Source of the DNA: an uncultured Clostridium sp.
GTDB taxonomy: Bacteria; Bacillota; Clostridia; Lachnospirales; Lachnospiraceae
NCBI RefSeq assembly: GCF_900547735.1
Contig: NZ_URHZ01000100.1
Location: forward strand, 1 to 16,115
Length of the DNA: 16,115 bases
Direction: 5' to 3'
Shown here: one piece after another, positions 6,681 through 14,942 of the stretch
Numbering within the stretch: the first letter of the stretch is position 1
Layout: each line of letters opens with the position of its first letter
The notes under the pieces: generated by a model
Database searches by the model: none
What the model was told of the DNA's origin: nothing
What the model saw: the letters and a program-made list of their open reading frames with translations, nothing else
Translations under genes and position numbers: made by a program

Positions 6681-7148
6681 TTAGATTAGCGGAGCAAAAC
6701 CGGCTTCAAGATAGCCTGCAAGATCCTCCGGATTTACCGATACCTGGACTCCGCGCATTCCGGCGCTGACGGTGATCCGATCGTAAAGCTGAGCTGTTTC
6801 TTCTATATAAGTAGGGAACCGTTTTTTCATCCCGACCGGGGAACAGCCGCCGCGGATATATCCGGTCAGAGGCAGTAAATCTTTCATGTGGATCATCTCC
6901 ACTTTCTTATCTCCGGCCGCCCTGGCCACCTTCTTTAAATCCAGTTCTTCATCGACCGGAATACAGCAGACCAGATACCCCTTCTTCTCTCCCTTCAGCA
7001 CCAAAGTTTTATACATGCTGTCGTGATCCACGCCCATTTTGTCGGCTGCATGGCTGCCCGATAAATCACTCTCGTCCACTTCGTATTCACCCGGTTCGTA
7101 TTCGATTCCGGCCGCATCCAAAAGGCGCATTACGTTTGTTTTTGTCAT
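6681..7148 (-). CDS. ybaK: YbaK/EbsC-type Cys-tRNA(Pro)/aminoacyl-tRNA deacylase
   Basis: Trans-editing enzyme that hydrolyses mischarged tRNA, in this family mainly Cys-tRNA(Pro), in the cytoplasm. The sequence has the YbaK fold markers: the invariant lysine in MYKTLVL (Lys47), a hydrophobic YLVCCIPVDEELDLKKVA strand-helix, and the GGCSPVGMKK loop (100-109) that marks the YbaK branch over ProX or INS domains. Length, 155 residues, is the family norm. It is followed by the long AT-rich gap and preceded by its own leader, so it is probably monocistronic. The ATG is preceded by CAGGAAG at usable spacing. Confidence 0.92.
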   Translation of the reverse strand: MTKTNVMRLLDAAGIEYEPGEYEVDESDLSGSHAADKMGVDHDSMYKTLVLKGEKKGYLVCCIPVDEELDLKKVARAAGDKKVEMIHMKDLLPLTGYIRGGCSPVGMKKRFPTYIEETAQLYDRITVSAGMRGVQVSVNPEDLAGYLEAGFAPLI

Positions 7149-7199
7149 AGTTATGTCACTTCCTGTTATTATTCACAGCCATGATTCCGCGAGGTGTTC

Positions 7200-7276
7200 T
7201 CACGCACATTTTGCGTGAAAATCACGAGTTGTACGGCGCAACGCAACGAAAAGTACGCGATGCGGACTTTTCATTA
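7200..7276 (-). repeat. Two hairpins in the ybaK leader, one a dispersed repeat
   Basis: TCACGCA (7200-7206) and TGCGTGA (7212-7218) form a perfect 7-bp stem with a 5-base loop. At 7244-7276 the GAAAAG/CTTTTC hairpin is a second copy of the element at 3223-3257. Both lie between the putative promoter (7308-7336) and the ybaK start, so they would be in the transcript leader. Confidence 0.5.
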
Positions 7277-7307
7277 CAATCAACGGTGTTTTTTCCTTTT
7301 GTTGGAT

Positions 7308-7336
7308 ATATTAGCACAGCTTTTGAGGATAGTAAA
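7308..7336 (-). promoter_or_regulatory. Probable sigma-A promoter of ybaK
   Basis: TTTACT (7331-7336), a 17-bp spacer, then TAATAT (7308-7313) on the minus strand. It sits just after the end of the regulator gene and gives a leader of about 150 bases to ybaK. No terminator is evident between the regulator gene and this site. Confidence 0.5.
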
Positions 7337-7348
7337 GGGGAATCGGGG

Positions 7349-8662
7349 CTAGAACTTTATCTTCAGGATCCGGCTCGGACGGCCCGCGTCGTTTATCATC
7401 CTTTTTCCGTCCTCTTCGATATACCCGCACTGCTCCAGCTTCTCCACCATGCGGTACATTGACCGGAGTGAACAGCCGTAGACAAGGGAAAGTTCATTTA
7501 CCGTGAATACATTGCTCCTGTATTTCTCCACAATGGCGTGGAATTTGAGCACCGTGTTGATGCTCAGAGATGTCTCCTCCGCAATCTTCTGCCACCGGCG
7601 GTCGGCAGGAACGCTCTCTTTTTCCTCACTGCTCAGAATCGGTCCGTCCACCAGCACATTGTTATAGACAACATAGGCGCAGGAAACCTCCTGCGTAAGC
7701 GCTTTATCCAGGGCAGCCCTGGCGTTTTCCCCCGCCTCCCACATAAGATCCGACGTGCCTGCGCCGATGCTCAACCGGCATCCCGCCGCTTTCCGGACCT
7801 CCCTCAGCAGATTGCCGAGGCGAGTCCTGTACGGCAGTCTCTCGAACACATTCCTGTCCACGACCAGTATATACTTTCCCCAGGCAATCTCCTCCACCGC
7901 CGCCTGCAGTTCCAGTGCAAATGACAGTATTTTCTCCGCCGCTTTCAGTTTGTCAAGTTCCAGATAACAGCCGCTCCTGTCCTGCCGTGTCCCCTTTCCC
8001 GTCTCCATATAAATGATCAGCGTCTGCCCCGTCTCCTTCTCTTTTAAAAAATACTCCAGTCTCAGCTTCTCATAGGCCAGGCGTACATTTTCATAGGTGG
8101 AACCGACCAGAATAGAGGGGATCCCCATTTTCTGAAGCCGTTCATGGACGGGGCTGATACAGGTAAGACAGACGCTTGTATTCCTGCTGCGGTATGTCTC
8201 AGAATGGAATGAAACCATCCCTTCGACCGTCTCGTCAAAAAGTGTGCTGTCCCTGTATGCATCCTTATACAGATAAACCGAGTCGAGATTCCCGCACCGT
8301 CCCGTCTCCTCGAATATTTCACGCAGCTCCTCCTCCCCATACCCGTCGACACTGATACGGCTTATATCATACCCCCCGGACAGGGCCTGCAGCAGCGTGT
8401 GGTAGAGCGTCAGGATATCCCTGGCAACATAACCCGTGATTTTCTTCGGCGACACATGGCCGGTAAAATACATGTAGTCATAATACCCGGCAATGATAAT
8501 GATATCCGCTGTTTTCTGAAGCTGCTGGAACAAAGGCAGATGTTCCTCCTTCGGCAGGCTTTCCAGTTCCAGGCGGCTTATTTCAAGGCCTCTGTCCATC
8601 TGCCTTAAGGCCATTTCCATATTATTGATCTTTGCCGGGGCTCCAACCAGTCCGACTATCAT
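7349..8662 (-). CDS. Transcriptional regulator: sensor-like N-terminus, GGDEF-like middle, winged-helix C-terminus
   Basis: Probable local regulator of the transporter and hydrolase genes upstream of it in transcription. Residues 1-200 alternate hydrophobic strands and helices (MIVGLVGAP, ADIIIIAGYY, IPSILVGSTYENVRLAYE) in the manner of PrpR- or response-type ligand sensors. Residues 213-335 look like a degenerate nucleotide-cyclase/GGDEF-type fold, with ILVVDR, then CRLSIGAGTSDLMWEAGENARAAL, a pattern seen in CdaR-like and related regulators; no catalytic GGDEF is present. Residues 350-437 form a helix-turn-helix region (NELSLVYGCSLRSMYRMVEKLEQCGYI). GGAGGG precedes the ATG at 7-base spacing. 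It follows the carrier gene by 79 bases on the same strand. DNA binding is well supported; ligand is unknown. Confidence 0.72.
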   Translation of the reverse strand: MIVGLVGAPAKINNMEMALRQMDRGLEISRLELESLPKEEHLPLFQQLQKTADIIIIAGYYDYMYFTGHVSPKKITGYVARDILTLYHTLLQALSGGYDISRISVDGYGEEELREIFEETGRCGNLDSVYLYKDAYRDSTLFDETVEGMVSFHSETYRSRNTSVCLTCISPVHERLQKMGIPSILVGSTYENVRLAYEKLRLEYFLKEKETGQTLIIYMETGKGTRQDRSGCYLELDKLKAAEKILSFALELQAAVEEIAWGKYILVVDRNVFERLPYRTRLGNLLREVRKAAGCRLSIGAGTSDLMWEAGENARAALDKALTQEVSCAYVVYNNVLVDGPILSSEEKESVPADRRWQKIAEETSLSINTVLKFHAIVEKYRSNVFTVNELSLVYGCSLRSMYRMVEKLEQCGYIEEDGKRMINDAGRPSRILKIKF

Positions 8663-8741
8663 ATCATTGCCCTCCTTTTTTTAACAATATACCATGTTTC
8701 CCCTCTGTCTTAGTTCATGTATGCGATTTTTCCGTCTTTTC

Positions 8742-10160
8742 CTATACCGGCCCAAGCCCGATTATCTGAGCCGCGGTAACGGCGCCGAATCCGATCAGCG
8801 TCCAGGCAATCAGCATTGGAATCACCCATTTCAGCCACTTTTGATAGGGAACACCGGCCACGGCCAGACAGGCCATAAGCGGACCGCAGGCCGGAGTCAG
8901 CAGATTCGTAACCCCGTCGCCGTAATGGAACGCCAGGACGGCAACCTGACGGTTGATTCCAAGGACATCGGAAAGAGGCGTCATAATCGGCATTGTCACG
9001 GCCGCCTGGGCGGAACCGGATGGGATTATCATATTGAGCAGCCACTGGAACACATACATTCCGTTGGCGGCCAGTACCTTCGGCATTCCCTGCAGGCAGG
9101 ACGCCGCGTGGTAAATGATGGTGTCCGTGATATTGCCGCTGTCCAGGATGACCAGAATTCCTCCCGCCACTCCCACAATCAGCGCTCCCGGAATAATATT
9201 TTTCGCTCCGTCCAGAAATGTGTCCGCAATGGAGGATGCGGAAAATCCTCCGATGATTCCTGTCAGTATTCCAAAGCCCAGAAATAATGCGGCCAGCTCC
9301 GTCATATACCAGCCATATCTGGCAACGCCGAATATCGTAAGAACAAATGTCCCCAACAGCAGAAGACCCAGAATCTTGTGTTTCCCTGTGAATGTTTTTA
9401 TTTCCGACAGATCGATCTCCGTCCCCACGGAGGTGCTGATTCCGTACATCAGGCTCTTCTCCGGATGATCTTTAATCTTCTTTGCATATCTCATCAGCAG
9501 GAAAATGGTAACGGCAATCGTTACGGCACACCAGATACTCCGGTACCACAGGCCGGAATATAAGGGAACATCCGCGATGCTCTGTGCAATTCCCACATTG
9601 AAGGGATTCATCATTCCATTGATATGGCCCGCCCGGATGCCGCAGTATGCAAGCCCGGCCGCCAAAAGCTCATCATACCCCATATATTTGCAGAGAGCCA
9701 GCAGGATCGGCACGAAAATAATGACTTCCTCAGCCATACCGATTGTGGCTGCCAGAAAAGACAGAAGAATGACAATCGCCGGGAACAGGATTTTCTCCTG
9801 ATTTGAAAATTTCTTCATTGTTGTTCCCACGAGCGCTTCCGTAAATCCAGTCCTGTTTAACATCTCAAAAGCTCCGGCGATAATAAATACAAAGAATATA
9901 ATGTACCCCGCCTTTTCAAGCCCCGAGGGAATTGCGCAAAGGATTCCCATCAGGCCGACCGGAGTATTGGCCGCCCTCGTATAGCTTCCGGGATCCACAA
10001 CCGATTTACCGCTGCTCTCATTTAAGATATACTGGTAATTTCCCGCCGGAATGATGTAAGTACAGACCGCCGCAATCAGAATAATGATACATATCAATAC
10101 ATAAGGGTTCAACAGATTGTTAAGCCGCTCTTCTCTTGTTTTTGCTCTTTTTTCCTCCAT
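8742..10160 (-). CDS. YfcC/DcuC-family carrier (basic amino acid or C4-dicarboxylate type)
   Basis: Secondary transporter of the inner membrane, 472 residues with about 12 hydrophobic segments. The N-terminus (NPYVLICIIILIAAVCTYIIPAG) is typical of YfcC proteins. Further family signs are SFLAATIGMAEEVIIFVPI, GIRAGHINGMMNPFNVGIAQ and MIIPSGSAQAAVTMPIM followed by FHYGDGVTNLLTP, two re-entrant-like glycine/asparagine motifs of the ion-transporter superfamily. Members move arginine/ornithine, peptides or short dicarboxylates, and the substrate cannot be told from sequence. It starts 14 bases after the DUF3604 gene, so the pair is one transcription unit, which suggests the hydrolase acts on what this carrier imports or releases. 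Confidence 0.88.
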   Translation of the reverse strand: MEEKRAKTREERLNNLLNPYVLICIIILIAAVCTYIIPAGNYQYILNESSGKSVVDPGSYTRAANTPVGLMGILCAIPSGLEKAGYIIFFVFIIAGAFEMLNRTGFTEALVGTTMKKFSNQEKILFPAIVILLSFLAATIGMAEEVIIFVPILLALCKYMGYDELLAAGLAYCGIRAGHINGMMNPFNVGIAQSIADVPLYSGLWYRSIWCAVTIAVTIFLLMRYAKKIKDHPEKSLMYGISTSVGTEIDLSEIKTFTGKHKILGLLLLGTFVLTIFGVARYGWYMTELAALFLGFGILTGIIGGFSASSIADTFLDGAKNIIPGALIVGVAGGILVILDSGNITDTIIYHAASCLQGMPKVLAANGMYVFQWLLNMIIPSGSAQAAVTMPIMTPLSDVLGINRQVAVLAFHYGDGVTNLLTPACGPLMACLAVAGVPYQKWLKWVIPMLIAWTLIGFGAVTAAQIIGLGPV

Positions 10161-10174
10161 ATCTCATATCCCTT

Positions 10175-12490
10175 TCATCCCTGCTCCCCGCTGTTTACAA
10201 ACACCGGAGACACCCACGCTCTGTTTCCGTCTTTTAAATACGCTTTTATATAGTAGAGGTTCAGCCCGGCCTCCATGCCGGAGTCTTTAAATTCTCCCGT
10301 AAAGCTGTAAACGCCGTCCTCCGGTTTTTCCTGCGTCCTCTCCAGGGAAAACGTCACTTTTCTTCCCACTTCCCCGATATAATGTTCATATGGAACGTCC
10401 GTTATCATTTCCAGGGGGACCGTTACCGTTTTCTGCATGCTGGCGAAGATGATTTCACACTGTTTTCCTGAAACGGGAATTACATCCATGATCACTCCGT
10501 CCTCATCCCCCGATGTCTTTGACTTAAAGTGGAGGGTCTGGTTTCCGACAGACTGGATTCCCTCTCTGCAATTGTCGATTGCAAAGTTTTCCGCCCCTAC
10601 GATTCTTCCGTTCCTCACCAGAATGCTGCCGTCCCATCGGACCGATTTGTTCCGGTAATATGTCTTTACTCCGGTCCATGCAATTTTGATTTTCTTTTTT
10701 CCATCTGCTTTACAAATCATTTCCTCACGGGCATTTTCCATTCCGGTATCTTTCATTCCGGTATTTCCGGCCTTATCGTCCAGTTTAACAGAATCCGGGG
10801 TAAATGTATGTATTCTGTCCAGATTTCTATATAATTCCACACGATCCACCGGGGCATTGGCTCTGATCCCAAATTCGGCCGTCACCTCGTTTCCGGCTGT
10901 TATCTCACTTCCCATCACCGCTCCGTTCACGTTAAATTCCGCGATAATCCGGGATGAGGTTGTCCCGTAACATCTCCTTTCTTTAAGCGCCTCCCAGATT
11001 CCCTCCCGGGTCAGTTCCTTTGCATACACCGCAGTAAGCCCCGATTTCACGTCAAAGGTCGCACCGAAGCTGCCTGAATCCGTTCCGACAGGGTAGGATA
11101 ACCCCAGTCTTGACGTGTGATCGTCGCTGCTGGCAATAAAGCCTACCTTCATCTTTCTCGACACCGCTTCTTCCAGAAACCAGTCGAAAATACCGTGGTG
11201 GGAATGCACCTCTATTACCGGTGTCAGTTCCGGGTTATAGAATGAAAAATCGGCATGACGGCCTCCCACATGCGGAATCGCCATAACATCCGTCCTTCCC
11301 CTGAAACGCTCCCACAGTTCGCTGACGGGATAGCAGTCCTCCCCATCATCTTCCCTGCCTCTGCCCTCGTATCTTCCCGGTTCCTTGTAAAGCCACCGGC
11401 TGCTGTGATACAGTTTTTCCCCGTCATTCAGGTAATAAATGTTGTGATCTCCCCCGGCGCAGGTATTTCCCGACCATTCGTACCCCGGAAATACAACAAA
11501 ACGGCCGTCGCAGTGATTCTTTCTGATTGCCTGCCCTACATGTTCCCAGTTTTCATCCGAAACTTCAAAATCATTTCCCTGCCACCCGGTAAAATCAAGG
11601 GCTCCCACCTCTCTTGCAAATTCCATGGAGTCTTCCATGCTGCCCAGGCCGCCGGCTTCGCAGTTCTGGCCGTGCATGTCTCCCCAGAATAGACGGTATG
11701 CCATCTTGTTTTCCGCCTTGACTACATTGCCTGCCGAGTGAAGATCATAAGCCGGGATGTGGGCATGCGCAAGGTAGCTGCCCTCCTTTTCAATCCTGCA
11801 TGTTACCAGCTTAACGCCCCTGTCCTCCCGCTCCATGCAGATCCGGCGGCTTTCGCACCAAAATCCGGCGGGAGTCTCGATCTCCACCTCCCCTGTAAAT
11901 TCATCACAGCGGTTGCCATGTTCATCCAGAATCCGTATTCTCATTTCAAACGGCTCATTTACCCCTACTTTGCTGGGCGCTACCAGACCGACTTCCCCGC
12001 AGACGCCGCTCTTCACATGCAGAAAGCAGGCCGGATGTATTTCCTCATAGCGGTTGCTGCCAAATGGATCCACCATCACTATGATCCTGTGGTTCCTTTC
12101 CGCCATTGTCTGGGTTATGATTCCCGGTGAACCTGCCGAGGTGTCTCCCAGAAGAAGCTCGACCCGATCTCCCTCCTTTAAACATCCGTCACTGACGTGT
12201 ACGGTAACCGCATTCTCATAGGGCCTGATTCCATCCGAAACAGGGAGGATTTTTACCGATGCCTCCCCGCTTGCCGACACGGTACTGTAGCCCGATTCCC
12301 GTTCGTCTGCGGTCTGCACCGCCTCCCAGTCGGTTACCCCCTGTCTCGCAAATCGGATATTTCCTCCATCGTCAATTCCGTATTTTCCGACCGTGTATAC
12401 CGCCCGTATCGTGTTCGGCATCCCGGCCGTCAATTCCCCCTGCAGCACTTCACAAAACAGGCTGCCCAGATATTCCTGATTCAGTCTCAT
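10175..12490 (-). CDS. DUF3604 family protein with PHP-like metal-binding core
   Basis: Large (771 residues) probable metal-dependent hydrolase without signal peptide or membrane segment, hence cytoplasmic. Residues 1-260 are beta-rich, with an Ig-like piece at about 165-245. The DUF3604 core (about 265-530) shows metal-ligand clusters in the order expected for PHP-type enzymes: WGDMHGQ (Asp271, His273), FPGYEW (Glu338), AIPHVGG (His407), EVHSHHG (427-433) and SSDDHTSRLG (Asp456-His458), ending RCYGTTSSR. The remainder (530-771) is again beta-rich and may bind substrate. GGGAGGGTGA precedes the ATG. Being the first gene before the carrier, it probably processes the transported compound. The family has no well-established reaction that I know of, so substrate is not assigned. 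Confidence 0.85.
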   Translation of the reverse strand: MRLNQEYLGSLFCEVLQGELTAGMPNTIRAVYTVGKYGIDDGGNIRFARQGVTDWEAVQTADERESGYSTVSASGEASVKILPVSDGIRPYENAVTVHVSDGCLKEGDRVELLLGDTSAGSPGIITQTMAERNHRIIVMVDPFGSNRYEEIHPACFLHVKSGVCGEVGLVAPSKVGVNEPFEMRIRILDEHGNRCDEFTGEVEIETPAGFWCESRRICMEREDRGVKLVTCRIEKEGSYLAHAHIPAYDLHSAGNVVKAENKMAYRLFWGDMHGQNCEAGGLGSMEDSMEFAREVGALDFTGWQGNDFEVSDENWEHVGQAIRKNHCDGRFVVFPGYEWSGNTCAGGDHNIYYLNDGEKLYHSSRWLYKEPGRYEGRGREDDGEDCYPVSELWERFRGRTDVMAIPHVGGRHADFSFYNPELTPVIEVHSHHGIFDWFLEEAVSRKMKVGFIASSDDHTSRLGLSYPVGTDSGSFGATFDVKSGLTAVYAKELTREGIWEALKERRCYGTTSSRIIAEFNVNGAVMGSEITAGNEVTAEFGIRANAPVDRVELYRNLDRIHTFTPDSVKLDDKAGNTGMKDTGMENAREEMICKADGKKKIKIAWTGVKTYYRNKSVRWDGSILVRNGRIVGAENFAIDNCREGIQSVGNQTLHFKSKTSGDEDGVIMDVIPVSGKQCEIIFASMQKTVTVPLEMITDVPYEHYIGEVGRKVTFSLERTQEKPEDGVYSFTGEFKDSGMEAGLNLYYIKAYLKDGNRAWVSPVFVNSGEQG

Positions 12491-12636
12491 TGCTCACCCT
12501 CCCATGTTTTTTCTTTATCACCACTATATCAAAGACAATATGACAAAAAAAGGCGAAGAAACTGTCATTAAATCGGACTTCAGGAAATGAAAAACAAGAG
12601 CTGCTCACCTTTATTCCCAACTATCCATTTCCACTC

Positions 12637-12667
12637 AAAAAAAGAGAAAACATTTCTGTTTTCTCCG
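12637..12667 (-). terminator. Rho-independent terminator ending the small-gene cluster
   Basis: On the minus strand GAGAAAAC (12658-12665) and GTTTTCTC (12644-12651) form a perfect 8-bp stem with a 6-base loop, followed by seven T. It isolates the DUF3604 operon from the upstream genes. Confidence 0.88.
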
Positions 12668-12704
12668 ATCAATATTTCTATTATTCTATACTTTTAATTC
12701 GATG

Positions 12705-12788
12705 TCTCTGGTTCTATATCTCCTGCTATATCTCCGGTTTCATGTCTCCGGTTTTCTTGTCTCCGGTTTTCATGTCTCCGGTTCTATC
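12705..12788 (-). repeat. 15-nt tandem repeat just after a gene's stop codon
   Basis: About six degenerate units with consensus CATGAAAACCGGAGA on the minus strand. The three to four units nearest the gene are almost identical; the distal two have decayed. Unit length is a multiple of three for the best units, and the reading frame of the upstream gene runs through them after its TAG (12798-12800) until a second TAG at 12726-12728. Confidence 0.8.
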
Positions 12789-12797
12789 TTCCTGTCC

Positions 12798-13778
12798 CTA
12801 TAAAAGCCGGACCTTCTTCGGCTTAAACGGTACCACCTCGGCGCTCACATACCATTCCACCTGCTGTTGCTCCTCAAAATGCATGGCGGAGCAGGCTGTT
12901 TTTACATCGAAATCCGTCAGTACGCTTACCCCCCGCGCGCCTCCGATAATATTCACGGCAACGGAACAGTCCGATTCGGACGGCTCTTTCCTGATGGGGT
13001 TATCCGAGCGGGCACAGTCACGGACCATAACAGCGCCTGACGATGCTTTCGGAGTTGCTTCCCTGTATTCCAGTTTACAGTATTTCTCCGGGTAAATAAA
13101 GCAGTCCTGTTCCTTATCCAGATTCCACTTCATCTCTTGATTGTCCATGGAGGCATGGGTGCAGGACAATATATGGAGACACCGTTTATCCCGTGTGACC
13201 GGATGGGTAAATTCCACATCAAAGGGAGCGCAGCCCACAACCGAAGTGAAACGGCATCCGCATGGAACCGTATCGGCATAAGCCGTTATGGTCATGTCCA
13301 GCGTCTTTATCTCTTCCGCGTCTTCGGGCCGGAAAAAACGCGCCCGGTAAAACGACCAGGCCGAGTCCCTGTCCAGTTCGTATGCTTCCAGTAATTCCGC
13401 AGCGTCCTCATCCTCCCTTTCGTCATCCGTCCCATACCACGAAGTTCCGCTCCATCCCTCTCCTTCAACCTTCTTTCCATTGACATGAAGATCGAATTTG
13501 CAGTGCCCGCCGAAGGGATCGGCCGCCCTCCGCTCATTCTGCTGCTCCATCGTAAGGCCAATGCGTTCCGTACGCGGCCATTTTTCAAAGAATTCTTTTA
13601 CTTCTGTGATTGGAATCCGCTTGCAAATGTCGACGGAAATCCCCTCCTCAAAGCAGTAGACTGCCGGTACCAGCCATTCATGGCCGTTGCAGCGGAACAC
13701 TCTTTTTATGTCCAGGAGTCTGCCCTCCTGCATGTTTTTATCTCCTTCCCCAAAATTACCTGTAAAATATACTTTCAT
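12798..13778 (-). CDS. Hypothetical protein, paralogue 2 of a tandem pair
   Basis: 326 residues, no family recognised. It aligns end to end with the next gene upstream (13832-14812). Shared landmarks are the start MKVY-x-GNF, an EWLVPAVYC stretch near 35-42, ICK/RKIP near 51-56, GCRFTSVVGCAPFDV-F-P-T (about 175-195), LLSCT-type Cys motif, and the end MHFE-x4-EWY. No signal peptide or membrane segment; many aromatic and acidic residues, with several cysteines kept in both copies. AAGGGA lies seven bases before the ATG, 53 bases after the stop of its paralogue, so they form one transcript. The stop is TAG and the frame then stays open for 23 codons through a tandem repeat. Function unknown. Confidence 0.75.
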   Translation of the reverse strand: MKVYFTGNFGEGDKNMQEGRLLDIKRVFRCNGHEWLVPAVYCFEEGISVDICKRIPITEVKEFFEKWPRTERIGLTMEQQNERRAADPFGGHCKFDLHVNGKKVEGEGWSGTSWYGTDDEREDEDAAELLEAYELDRDSAWSFYRARFFRPEDAEEIKTLDMTITAYADTVPCGCRFTSVVGCAPFDVEFTHPVTRDKRCLHILSCTHASMDNQEMKWNLDKEQDCFIYPEKYCKLEYREATPKASSGAVMVRDCARSDNPIRKEPSESDCSVAVNIIGGARGVSVLTDFDVKTACSAMHFEEQQQVEWYVSAEVVPFKPKKVRLL

Positions 13779-13831
13779 CTGCCGTTCCCTTCTATCCTCA
13801 TTTCCAAACTTTCCCTGACATGCCGATCCGT

Positions 13832-14812
13832 TTAAATCAGTTGATACTCCTGCGGATTACGGCGTACCGTCTTAAGGCTGATATACCATTCCGTCTGCTC
13901 CCTCTTTTCAAAATGCATCGAGGAACGGGCTCTTCTACGGCTGTGAGCGGCAGGCGCATCTCCCTTATCCGCGCCGAAGATCATTCCGATGGCCGACGGG
14001 CCGTCTAAAGACTCTTCATCTTCGCGTTTTGCCGGATCGTCTTCGGATGTGTCTTTCACCACGATTTTCCCATCCGGCGGCTTATCTCCCTCCACCTCGT
14101 ACTCCATCACGCAGTAATTCCCCGGGAATGTGACTTTGCCAATCCCCGGCATCTCATGTTCCAGGGATTCATCCGGCAGAGCCTCTCCGGTACACGAAAG
14201 CAGGGAAAGACGATATTCCTCCCCTGTAATGGGATCGCGGAACGGTACTTTAAACGGCCCGCATCCTGCGGATGTTGTAAAATGGCAGCCGCAGGGTATT
14301 TCCTCATCCTCCGGTTGAAACAAAAGAGACAGGGAAAGGATCTCTTCCCGCCCCTCTGCGCCCCAGCGGTAATACGCGCGGTGGATATACCAGGCAGAAT
14401 TCCGGTCGAGGCCATATGCTTCCATCGCCTCTCCCATCACATCGCTGCCCGCTTCTTCCCCGAAACCCTGCCAGCCGCCGCCACAGCTCCTATCTCCGGC
14501 CATCGTCCTGCCGTTCACCCTGAGCTTAAAAGAAACTTCAAAGTTCCACGGGCTCTCATACTCTATTAAATCGCGCTGCTCTGCGGTAAGTTCCTCTTCA
14601 TCTGCTCCGGCCCACTTCCTGTAAAATGCCTTCACATTCTCCACCGGAATTTTACGGCAGATATCAAGAACCAGTCCCTGATCGCAGCAATAAACTGCGG
14701 GAACCAGCCATTCATATCCCCCGTATTCAAACGACCGGCCCAGAATCACCTGCGTACCGGCCTTCTCCCGGTTCCCACGCCCCCGGAAATTTCCTGAATA
14801 ATATACTTTCAT
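13832..14812 (-). CDS. Hypothetical protein, paralogue 1 of a tandem pair
   Basis: 326 residues, exactly the length of its downstream neighbour and clearly homologous to it: MKVYYSGNF at the start, YEWLVPAVYC (33-42), DICRKIPVENVKAFYRKW, YGLDRNSAW, CGCHFTTSAGCGPFKVPFRDPITGEEY and SSMHFEKREQTEWYIS near the end. A variable charged stretch around 230-295 differs most between the two. No signal peptide or membrane segment, so probably cytoplasmic. AGGGG precedes the ATG. The DPITGEEY/HPVTRDKR pair and the paired cysteines suggest a conserved compact domain, but I recognise no family and assign no activity. Confidence 0.75.
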   Translation of the reverse strand: MKVYYSGNFRGRGNREKAGTQVILGRSFEYGGYEWLVPAVYCCDQGLVLDICRKIPVENVKAFYRKWAGADEEELTAEQRDLIEYESPWNFEVSFKLRVNGRTMAGDRSCGGGWQGFGEEAGSDVMGEAMEAYGLDRNSAWYIHRAYYRWGAEGREEILSLSLLFQPEDEEIPCGCHFTTSAGCGPFKVPFRDPITGEEYRLSLLSCTGEALPDESLEHEMPGIGKVTFPGNYCVMEYEVEGDKPPDGKIVVKDTSEDDPAKREDEESLDGPSAIGMIFGADKGDAPAAHSRRRARSSMHFEKREQTEWYISLKTVRRNPQEYQLI

Positions 14813-14840
14813 AAATGCTGCCCCTGTTTTCTAAATTGAT

Positions 14841-14883
14841 ACGGGTATCCTGAAAGCAATATGCACGCTTTCAGGATACCCGT
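14841..14883. terminator. Perfect 17-bp hairpin, possible terminator or processing site
   Basis: ACGGGTATCCTGAAAGC (14841-14857) and its exact complement (14867-14883) enclose a 9-base loop. It lies between the DUF2007-like gene and the tandem paralogues. Neither side is followed by a convincing U-run (ATCAATTT on the minus strand), so it may attenuate or protect RNA ends and not fully terminate. Confidence 0.55.
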
Positions 14884-14942
14884 CCTGCCAAAACGCCGTC
14901 CCCGCCGTAAATGAGGCGCAGAAACGGTTCAATACTCAAAAA

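Larger units (their letters stand above)
12491..12797. other. Intergenic region upstream of the DUF3604 operon
   Basis: 307 bp holding, from right to left on the minus strand, a 15-nt tandem repeat, a terminator and the control region of the DUF3604 gene. An inverted repeat AATATGACA (12537-12545) / TGTCATTA (12563-12570) separated by 17 bases is a possible operator for the nearby regulator. I could not place a convincing -35/-10 pair. Confidence 0.5.

Noticed and set aside
12705..12788. CRISPR array
   Set aside because: The units are 12-15 nt, abut one another without spacers and decay along the array; no cas gene is present.
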